From Prevotella sp. (GTDB lineage: Bacteria > Bacteroidota > Bacteroidia > Bacteroidales > Bacteroidaceae): a stretch of 8,234 nt of DNA. The stretch is taken from positions 1-8,234 of the forward strand of contig JAEENF010000258.1 in the NCBI GenBank assembly GCA_016283605.1. Reading direction: 5' to 3'. The notes beneath the pieces were generated by a model. The model was not told the DNA's origin, did no database searches, and saw only the letters and a list, made by a program, of their open reading frames with translations. Below are positions 1-5,577 of the stretch, piece after piece. Position 1 is the stretch's first letter. Each line of letters opens with the position of its first letter. The position numbers were made by a program, and so were the translations under genes.

Positions 1-51
1 AGACAATGTTTATTAAATCAAAGGCATTGATTGATAAATCTACGGCTTTGT

Positions 52-83
52 TTTGTGTTTTTCAGACCTTTTGTGTACTTTTG
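52..83 (+). promoter_or_regulatory. Candidate Bacteroidota promoter P1
   Basis: TTTG at 52-55 and TACTTTTG at 76-83 are separated by 20 bp and match the Bacteroidota sigma-ABfr consensus (TTTG, 19-21 bp, TAnnTTTG). Transcription would begin near 87-90. No gene of normal size follows before the second promoter at 199-230, so P1 either adds a longer leader to the ATPase gene or drives a short transcript. The only reading frame just downstream is a 7-codon one at 115-138. Confidence 0.55.
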
Positions 84-90
84 TACGCAA
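71..90. promoter_or_regulatory. Operator-like dyad over the P1 -7 box
   Basis: TTGTGTAC (71-78) and GTACGCAA (83-90) form an inverted repeat with 7 of 8 positions matching around a TTTT centre. The dyad covers the -7 box at 76-83. The right half-site recurs as a direct copy, TGTACGCAAA, at 82-91 and 116-125. A dyad over a core promoter element with an extra half-site downstream fits a repressor site. No regulator is identified, and chance is possible for a motif this short. Confidence 0.35.
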
Positions 91-198
91 ATCAGGCAAA
101 ATCAAACAAGAACTATGTACGCAAAGTGCCGTGACTGACCTGGTGTAAGTTTGCCGCGCATTAGACACAAGGGAGTTATATGAATAATTAGAGAATTA

Positions 199-230
199 TT
201 TGGAAATATGAAATAAAGTTCGTACTTTTG
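199..230 (+). promoter_or_regulatory. Bacteroidota promoter P2 of the ATPase/STAS module
   Basis: TTTG at 199-202 and TACTTTTG at 223-230 are spaced by exactly 20 bp, and the -7 box is followed by CAG as in many Bacteroidota promoters. The start of transcription would be near 234-237, giving a leader of about 25 nt before the ATG at 261. A perfect 7-bp inverted repeat, AATAATT (183-189) and AATTATT (194-200) around AGAG, overlaps the -33 box and could be an operator. Confidence 0.7.
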
Positions 231-260
231 CAGCGTAGAAGTAATAAAAGGTTTAAGGTC

Positions 261-911
261 ATGGATGTTGCATTCATTCTGGAGAAATATTTCAAAGATA
301 CAAATAACGTCTCAATAGATGTGTTTGATGCTCAGACATTAAACAATGTATATCGGGATGTTGTCAAAGCCATGACTTCTCATTTTGAGATTGAAGTCAG
401 TGTGCTTCAAGCTTTGAGCTATTGTCTATATGAGATGATGGATAATGTACATATTCATTCCGGTAAGCCATTGGGCACAGCCATGACATATTATGATGAT
501 TCCCAAAAGACCTTGCGTATTCTGATTGCCGACGATGGTATGGGCATCAGGGCATCGCTTGCAGAGAATGAAAAATACAAGGATATCACTGAACCAGAAG
601 CGCTTAAGTTGTGCCTTGAAGATACGATAACGGATGGTAAAGGCATGGGGTTTGGACTTTATACCACGGCCAGACTTATTGACAGCATCGGTAAAGAGTT
701 TATCCTGCATTCGGGCTATCATAAGCTAATCATCAAGGAAGGAAGTACTCAAGTCATCGAAAACGGTTTTTGGCAGGGTACGCTTATCTATATGGAAATC
801 GGCACGGGTGAGGAGATTGACCCCAATCAAATTGTTGACCACCGTGCTGATGTTGCCGAAGAATATAACGAGTCATTTGTGGAAACAGACGAATTGGAAT
901 CACTATGGTAG
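261..911 (+). CDS. Stand-alone GHKL (histidine-kinase-like) ATPase
   Basis: A 216-residue soluble protein with one HATPase_c (GHKL) fold and no signal peptide, membrane segment or HisKA phospho-acceptor domain. The N box is at residues 58-62 (E58, D61, N62), the G1 box at 90-96 (ADDGMGI) and the G2 box at 126-133 (GKGMGFGL), so ATP binding looks intact. The acidic C-terminal tail (about 183-216) is not part of the fold. The start is the ATG at 261. An in-frame TTG at 228 extends the frame by 11 codons but lies inside the -7 promoter box, so it cannot be translated from that promoter. The stop overlaps the next gene by 7 bp, which implies translational coupling to the STAS-like protein. By analogy with SpoIIAB/RsbW-type proteins it may be a serine kinase or ATP-gated partner of that protein; this is inference. 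Base composition looks more AT-rich than in the receptor operon. Confidence 0.85.
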   Translation: MDVAFILEKYFKDTNNVSIDVFDAQTLNNVYRDVVKAMTSHFEIEVSVLQALSYCLYEMMDNVHIHSGKPLGTAMTYYDDSQKTLRILIADDGMGIRASLAENEKYKDITEPEALKLCLEDTITDGKGMGFGLYTTARLIDSIGKEFILHSGYHKLIIKEGSTQVIENGFWQGTLIYMEIGTGEEIDPNQIVDHRADVAEEYNESFVETDELESLW

Positions 912-1201
912 AATTTAAATTCATAGACTACGGGACGGATTTCGGAACACGTGACATGGGTCAGAAACTCCGTCAGAAGCTTTTACAGCTTATTAATGGC
1001 GATGAGAAGGTCGTACTCGATTTTACAGGTGTCAATGTGGTGTCGAACTCCTTTGCTGACGAATGCATTGCCAAACTGCTATTGGAAATGCCGTTGTCGG
1101 AGTTGAAGAGCCGCACAACATTCCGAGGGCTGAATCCTTTGGCTGAGCGTAGCGTATTAGTAGCACTTCAGCGCAGATATAAAGTGCTGTCAGCTCAATA
1201 G
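905..1201 (+). CDS. STAS-like DUF4325 protein
   Basis: A 98-residue soluble protein. The core KVVLDFTGVNVVSNSFADE (35-53) matches the STAS-like DUF4325 pattern: a beta strand ending in LDF, a loop, then SFADE opening a helix. In anti-sigma-factor antagonists such as SpoIIAA the same loop carries the serine phosphorylated by the partner kinase; S47 and S49 are the candidates here, with S49 (in SFADE) the more likely. The ATG at 905 lies inside the end of the ATPase gene (7-bp overlap), so the two are made together, probably as a partner-switching pair. No sigma factor or anti-sigma target is encoded in the window. The family name rests on recognition of the motif and not on a search; the phospho-site is inference. 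Confidence 0.8.
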   Translation: MVEFKFIDYGTDFGTRDMGQKLRQKLLQLINGDEKVVLDFTGVNVVSNSFADECIAKLLLEMPLSELKSRTTFRGLNPLAERSVLVALQRRYKVLSAQ

Positions 1202-1303
1202 TGGGTCAGTGAATCACGGGGTCAGTTCTAGTTACTTGATTACTCTGCCACTCGGTGTTTGCTTCTAATGGTGAAACTATGTTAAATATTCTGCTTTTCG
1301 TGC

Positions 1304-1317
1304 AAGGTTTTAACCTT
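1304..1317. promoter_or_regulatory. Perfect short dyad upstream of the receptor operon
   Basis: AAGGTT (1304-1309), TT, AACCTT (1312-1317) is a perfect 14-bp palindrome. It lies about 28 bp upstream of the -7 box at 1346-1353, close to where an activator would bind. The loop is too short and no T-run follows, so a terminator is unlikely. The operon encodes a response regulator, which makes a regulator site here plausible, but the short length leaves chance open. Confidence 0.35.
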
Positions 1318-1345
1318 CGCTGCATTATATCTATAGAATAAGGTG

Positions 1346-1353
1346 TAATTTTG
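1346..1353 (+). promoter_or_regulatory. -7 box of the receptor operon
   Basis: TAATTTTG fits the TAnnTTTG consensus and is followed by CAG, like P2. No TTTG lies 19-21 bp upstream (that stretch reads TGCATTA), so the promoter may need an activator. Transcription would start near 1357-1360. That leaves almost no leader for the GTG at 1358 and favours translation from the GTG at 1373. The 1202-1345 stretch before it holds the dyad at 1304-1317 and a direct repeat GGGTCAGT (1203-1210, 1219-1226), but no gene and no clear terminator. Confidence 0.55.
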
Positions 1354-1357
1354 CAGA

Positions 1358-1379
1358 GTGAAAAGTGATAAGGTGAAAA
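1358..1379 (+). repeat. Heptad tract GTGAAAA at the receptor start codon
   Basis: GTGAAAA (1358-1364), GTGATAA (1365-1371), one G, then GTGAAAA (1373-1379). Each unit carries a possible GTG start: the one at 1358 is in frame with the one at 1373, while the one at 1365 is out of frame. The 11-bp string GTGAAAAGTGA occurs again at the end of the histidine kinase gene (8150-8160). A change in unit number would shift which start is in frame. Confidence 0.5.
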
Positions 1380-4363
1380 GATTATTGATGATATTTGCCT
1401 GTATGATGGTTATCGTACAGCAAACGAGGGGTCAGGAGCATGTTGCCTCGCCCTCTAATTTTGCGCGCCTGTATGTGGGTGTGATAGAACCGCAGTACCC
1501 GACGTGGCTGTGGCACGACCTGCCCTATTACCAAGGCGACATCAACTTCTACCCGGGTCGCGTCAGCTACTACGGTGTGGTCTATGACAATGTGCAGCTG
1601 CGTTTCGACCAGTTGGAACAGCGGATAGTCGTGCTCACACCTGTAGGAAACGCCATCTGTGTGCCAGAGAAGGAACACGTGGACTGGTTTGAGATGGACG
1701 GTCACAGATATGTGACTGACCCAGAGGATAGTACCCGCTATGCGGCCCTTCTCAGCGATGGCAGCAAAAACGGCATGCGGCTCTATCACAGTATGTGGAA
1801 GACCTACGACGGCGAAAAACTTGACTTCGGAGAGAAGCGCTATCAGAAGACCCTCGCTACCGAAGGCCATTATGCACTCTTGACACCTGACGGGAAGGCA
1901 CATCACGTAAAGCGAGCCTCGCACATCGCCAAGATCTTCCCTGAACAGAAGACGCAGATCAGGCAGTTTGTCAGACAGAACCGGCTGTCGTTCTCGAAAC
2001 GGGAAAGGGAGAAGAGCCTGACGGAGGTCGTGGAGAATATTAAGAGTGGAGAACTGAGAACTGAGAGTTTAGAGTTCTTGCGTCCCTCCGGTAGCAAGCC
2101 AGCAGCGGTAGCAAACTCTCAGTTCTCAGTTCTCAGTTCTCAACTCCCCATCGACTCTCTGATCACCGGCATTCCCGTCTTGGACAGTGACACGCTGATG
2201 GCAGTGGGGTCGGCAAATACAAAGACCTATATCGTTCCAGGCGTTAAGAAGGCCAAGGCCAGTATCGCCGACGACCAGGAACTGGCAGAGATCGTTGTCG
2301 TGGCCGGCAGGCAGTCGACGGTGAAGAGTACGATCATGGGCTCGGAGAAGTTCAAGCCCCAGCTGCTGAAGAACATCCCGTCGGCCTTTGGCGAGTCGGA
2401 CATCATGAAAGTGGTACTCACGCTGCCAGGCGTCACCACCGTCGGCGAGGCTTCGAGCGGCTACAACGTGCGAGGCGGAGCGACAGACCAGAACCTGATA
2501 CTCTTCAACGGCGGTACGGTGTTCAATCCCTCGCATCTGTTCGGCCTGTTCACCTCGTTCAATTCTGATGCCGTGGAGGATGTGGAGTTGTTCAAGTCGA
2601 GCATGCCTGCAGAATATGGCGGTCGCATCAGCAGTGTGCTGAAGGTGACCTCGAAGGAGGCAAACATGCAGAAACTGACGGGTTCGGCCAGTATCGGTGT
2701 GCTGACCAGTAAGGCGAGTCTCGAGATTCCTATCGTGAGAGACCACGTGTCGCTGCTGCTGAACGGTCGTACGACGTATAGCGACTGGATACTCAAACAG
2801 TTGCCGGAGAACAGCGGCTACAAAGACGGCAGAGCCAACTTCCTGGACCTCGGCGGCGTGCTGACGTGGAAACTCAACAACATGCACCGTCTGAAGCTCT
2901 ACGGCTATTGGAGTAAGGATAAGTTCTCGTTCAGCTCAGACGACAACTACGGCTATCAGAACCGTAACTTCTCAGCCGAGTGGCGCTCGATCCTGAATGA
3001 GAAGACGACGGTGACGGGCACGGCCGGACTCGACCACTACGACTACTTCAATGAGGACCAGAGCGTCCCCTTCAGTGCAGCACGACTGAGTTTCGGCATC
3101 GACCAGCTGTGGGGTAAGCTGCACATCCGTCAGCGACTGTCGGAACAGCAGGTCCTCAGCTACGGTCTCACCGCGCAGCACTACAATGTGCAGGCAGGAA
3201 AGTATGAGCCTGCCGATGAGAGATCGTATATCATGCCCGACGAGCTGCAGCGGGAAAAAGCCCTGGAGAGTGCGGCCTATATTGACTATGAGCGTTCGCT
3301 GACCGAGAAGCTGACGGTCTCGGGAGGTCTGCGCTACACGATGTTCAATGCCCTCGGCCCGCGTGACGTGAACCACTACTATGGCGGAGAGCTCCCCTCG
3401 GAAGAGACCCTGTCGGAAACCAGTCATGAGACCGGTATCTTCAAGACCTATCATGCACCGGAGATACGTCTGTCGGCACGCTATGCCCTCGAGGAGAACC
3501 TCTCGGTGAAGGCCGGTTTCAACACCATGCACCAGTATATCCATAAGGTGTCGAACACGTCCATCATGTCGCCTACCGACATCTGGAAGCTCTCCGACTA
3601 TAACATCAAGCCCCAGAACGGCTGGCAGGTGGCAGCGGGAATCTATTATGAGATAGGGAGACAAGGAGGCAGGAAGACAAGGAGACAGGGAGGGGAGTAC
3701 GAACTCTCGGCGGAGGTGTACTACAAACATATTGGCGACTATCTGAACTATCGCAGTTCGGCCGTCCTGCTGATGAACCACCACCTGGAGACCGACGTCA
3801 TCTCGACCAGCGGAAAGGCCTACGGCATTGAGCTTCAGGCGAAGAAACCCCTGGGAAAGATCAACGGATGGGTCAGCTATACCTTCTCGCGCTCGCTGCT
3901 CCGTCAGGATGACAAACGTGTAGCAGCACCGCTGAACAACGGCGAATGGTATCCTTCGGAATATGACAGGCCCCACGAGGTGAAGGCCGTGCTCAACCTG
4001 AAGTTTACGGAGAGATACAGCCTTTCGAGTAACTTCAACTATGCCACAGGCCGTCCGACGACGGTACCTGCCGGCAAGTACTACGACACGTATCACCATC
4101 GGTATATGCCCTTCTATTCAGACCGCAACAAATACCGTATCCCGGACTATATGCGACTGGATCTGGCATTTAATATCGAACCGACTCACAAGCTGACGAG
4201 TTTTCTGCACACCTCATTCTCTGTCGGTGTGTATAACGCCCTTGCCCGCAAAAACGCCTATAACATCTATTACGTCAACGAAGGTTCGGACGTCAAGGGC
4301 TACAAGTTATCGGTGTTTGGCACGGCCATCCCATACGTCTCACTTAATATACGATTCAACTAA
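1373..4363 (+). CDS. TonB-dependent outer-membrane receptor with extra N-terminal domain
   Basis: A 996-residue receptor. The N-terminus MKRLLMIFACMMVIVQQTRG is a signal peptide. Residues ~25-225 form a periplasmic domain replacing the usual carboxypeptidase-regulatory-like domain; its pattern (PYYQGDINFYPGRVSYYGVV, then a lysine-rich end with AKIFPEQKTQIRQFVRQNRL) recalls a ~200-residue exported family of Bacteroidota, a memory-based match. Residues ~226-260 are a linker encoded by an inserted inverted-repeat element. ELAEIVVVAGR (~303-313) resembles a TonB box. The plug (~320-430) shows LPGV, YNVRGGATDQNLILFNGG and AEYGGRISSVLKV. The rest is a 22-strand-type barrel ending VSLNIRFN. Starts at GTG 1358 and ATG 1388 are possible; 1373 was chosen because 1358 lies at the predicted transcription start and 1388 would lose the positive n-region. 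The stop overlaps the DUF4249 gene by 1 bp (TAATG), so they likely act as a complex. The substrate cannot be told from sequence. Confidence 0.88.
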   Translation: MKRLLMIFACMMVIVQQTRGQEHVASPSNFARLYVGVIEPQYPTWLWHDLPYYQGDINFYPGRVSYYGVVYDNVQLRFDQLEQRIVVLTPVGNAICVPEKEHVDWFEMDGHRYVTDPEDSTRYAALLSDGSKNGMRLYHSMWKTYDGEKLDFGEKRYQKTLATEGHYALLTPDGKAHHVKRASHIAKIFPEQKTQIRQFVRQNRLSFSKREREKSLTEVVENIKSGELRTESLEFLRPSGSKPAAVANSQFSVLSSQLPIDSLITGIPVLDSDTLMAVGSANTKTYIVPGVKKAKASIADDQELAEIVVVAGRQSTVKSTIMGSEKFKPQLLKNIPSAFGESDIMKVVLTLPGVTTVGEASSGYNVRGGATDQNLILFNGGTVFNPSHLFGLFTSFNSDAVEDVELFKSSMPAEYGGRISSVLKVTSKEANMQKLTGSASIGVLTSKASLEIPIVRDHVSLLLNGRTTYSDWILKQLPENSGYKDGRANFLDLGGVLTWKLNNMHRLKLYGYWSKDKFSFSSDDNYGYQNRNFSAEWRSILNEKTTVTGTAGLDHYDYFNEDQSVPFSAARLSFGIDQLWGKLHIRQRLSEQQVLSYGLTAQHYNVQAGKYEPADERSYIMPDELQREKALESAAYIDYERSLTEKLTVSGGLRYTMFNALGPRDVNHYYGGELPSEETLSETSHETGIFKTYHAPEIRLSARYALEENLSVKAGFNTMHQYIHKVSNTSIMSPTDIWKLSDYNIKPQNGWQVAAGIYYEIGRQGGRKTRRQGGEYELSAEVYYKHIGDYLNYRSSAVLLMNHHLETDVISTSGKAYGIELQAKKPLGKINGWVSYTFSRSLLRQDDKRVAAPLNNGEWYPSEYDRPHEVKAVLNLKFTERYSLSSNFNYATGRPTTVPAGKYYDTYHHRYMPFYSDRNKYRIPDYMRLDLAFNIEPTHKLTSFLHTSFSVGVYNALARKNAYNIYYVNEGSDVKGYKLSVFGTAIPYVSLNIRFN
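2049..2134. repeat. In-frame inverted-repeat element inside the receptor gene
   Basis: The arms at 2049-2070 and 2113-2134 are a perfect 22-bp inverted repeat around a 42-bp centre. The left arm holds about two GAACTGA heptads. The right arm continues to 2141 with three AGTTCTC heptads in tandem (2121-2141). The centre holds CGGTAGCAA twice (2089-2097, 2106-2114) and a small stem CTTGC/GCAAG (2077-2081, 2094-2098). The element adds about 30 codons (residues ~226-260) to the linker between the N-terminal domain and the plug without breaking the frame. GCGGTAGCAAA (2105-2115) is the exact reverse complement of TTTGCTACCGC at 8165-8175, so both appear to belong to one dispersed repeat family. 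Confidence 0.8.
3652..3691 (+). repeat. Octad tandem tract in the receptor barrel
   Basis: Five imperfect 8-bp units run without a break: GATAGGGA, GACAAGGA, GGCAGGAA, GACAAGGA, GACAGGGA. They encode IGRQGGRKTRRQGG (residues ~761-774), a basic, glycine-rich stretch between two clear barrel strands (VAAGIYYE before, YELSAEVYYK after). The stretch is out of character with the flanking sequence and looks like repeat expansion in a turn or loop. Because 8 is not a multiple of 3, gain or loss of one unit would frameshift the receptor. Confidence 0.65.
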
Positions 4364-5544
4364 TGGAAAGAGGACTATTACATACTATACTGTGTCTGAT
4401 AGCAGGTGTCGTCCTGTCGGGCTGTATCGAGGAATATGAGGCAGTCCTACCAGAAGACGAGTCAGACATCCTCGTCGTGGAAGGCGCCATCTGCTCTTCG
4501 AAGATGAATACGTTCTACCTGACACGTTCGCTGCCTGTCAATGCCGACTATCAATCAAGTGTGGTAACAAACGCGAAAGTCTCCGTACGCGGAAGTGACG
4601 GCTCGGAATACGAGGCACTGGAAAGTGGCGTGCAGGGCGGGTACATCTGTATGGTGGGCGAACTCTCGCCGGACGTGGAGTATTACCTGTATATCGAGAT
4701 CGATGGCGACGTCTATGAATCAGACCCCCAGAAGCCCCTGCGCACGGAGAAGATTGCAGATGTCAGGGGAGTACAGAACACGCCAACCAGCGATATCGAC
4801 ATCCTCGTCACCCCTGAGACGCCGTTTGAATCAGGCAAGACCAACTACTATTCCTGGACCTACGACGAGACGTGGGAAGTGCATCCTGAATATACGACCG
4901 ACGTGTTTTTCAATGTAGAAGAGATGCGATATGAGCTTCGCCCTGACCAGTTCCCGAGGTGGGGCTGGAAGGACGGCAGAAACAAGACGATCATCCTGGG
5001 GTCGAGCACGAACTACGATCATCAACACATCCAGAAGCTCAAGATCTACGACATCAGCAACAGCAGTCAGTATCTCTATTACAGGTATAGCGGACTGGTC
5101 CATCAGCGTGCCATCTCAAAGGCAGAGTACGAATACGAACAGGCTCGTCGTCAGGCGGGTTCGGAGATGGGCGGGCTGTTTACCCCTCTGCCGTCGTCGC
5201 TCCCGACAAATATCCATTGTCGCACGTCGGGGAAGCGCGCGATAGGATTTGTAGGCTGTTCGCTGAACACGAGCGACTACAGGTTCTTCCTCAATGCCTC
5301 GGATTTCACCATCTACCGTCCTATTCTAGGCGACACCCGCACATGGCTTGAAGACTGTAACGAGGTGATCTGCAGCGAATGGGTAAAAAGAGGCTGGTAC
5401 CTGTGTGAATGGGAAGATGAAAGAATGATGGGTGGAAAGCTGCGAACGGCATGGGCTCTACCCTATCAACTCGACGTCAGGTTGCAAGGTGCCTACATCG
5501 AAGAACCTGAGTTCTGGAAATTGAAAGAAAACGTAAGCTATTGA
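4363..5544 (+). CDS. DUF4249 outer-membrane lipoprotein
   Basis: A 393-residue lipoprotein. The signal peptide ends in the lipobox LSGC (18-21), so the mature protein would start at Cys21. The following residues IEEYE are acidic, which fits the Bacteroidota lipoprotein export signal and suggests display on the cell surface (inference). The next segment, ESDILVVEGAICSSKMNTFYLTRSLPV, is the typical DUF4249 opening: an Ig-like beta region starting just after the lipid anchor. The C-terminal part is rich in aromatic residues and has Cys pairs (for example C-x-V-I-C near 341-346 and C360) that could form disulfides. The family has no defined function but is repeatedly found next to TonB-dependent receptors, as here with a 1-bp overlap. 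A SusD-like role as the receptor's surface partner is an attractive but unproven model. The ATG at 4363 is the first start after the receptor. Confidence 0.85.
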   Translation: MERGLLHTILCLIAGVVLSGCIEEYEAVLPEDESDILVVEGAICSSKMNTFYLTRSLPVNADYQSSVVTNAKVSVRGSDGSEYEALESGVQGGYICMVGELSPDVEYYLYIEIDGDVYESDPQKPLRTEKIADVRGVQNTPTSDIDILVTPETPFESGKTNYYSWTYDETWEVHPEYTTDVFFNVEEMRYELRPDQFPRWGWKDGRNKTIILGSSTNYDHQHIQKLKIYDISNSSQYLYYRYSGLVHQRAISKAEYEYEQARRQAGSEMGGLFTPLPSSLPTNIHCRTSGKRAIGFVGCSLNTSDYRFFLNASDFTIYRPILGDTRTWLEDCNEVICSEWVKRGWYLCEWEDERMMGGKLRTAWALPYQLDVRLQGAYIEEPEFWKLKENVSY

Positions 5545-5577
5545 AGATTGAACATTGAAGATTGAACATTGAAGATG
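5540..5577 (+). repeat. Tandem ATTGAAG/ATTGAAC tract spanning a stop/start junction
   Basis: Two perfect copies of the 14-bp unit ATTGAAGATTGAAC (5540-5553, 5554-5567) are followed by a partial third (5568-5577). Each 14-mer is itself two heptads. The tract contains the stop of the DUF4249 gene (5542-5544), the whole intergenic gap and the ATG of the next gene (5575-5577). Copy-number change would alter the stop-to-start distance, and so possibly translational coupling, without breaking either frame. Confidence 0.85.

Noticed and set aside
180..191. GGGAG followed by ATG AAT AAT TAG, a ribosome-site-like start
   Set aside because: It is only three codons long, overlaps the dyad at P2 and lies upstream of the P2 start. 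Bacteroidota rarely rely on strong Shine-Dalgarno sites.
1304..1320. Possible terminator hairpin after the STAS-like gene
   Set aside because: The stem is only 6 bp with a 2-nt loop, lacks a T-run and lies 100 bp after the stop, close to the next promoter. It fits an operator better.
2049..2141. CRISPR-like repeats
   Set aside because: The units are 7 bp, contiguous and without spacers. No cas gene is present.
2972..4099. Long open frame of 375 codons on the minus strand
   Set aside because: It lies antisense to the receptor barrel, whose strand pattern and plug motifs are clear. The minus frame shows no recognisable domain and reflects GC-richer codon use. The same holds for the minus frame at 2126-2887.
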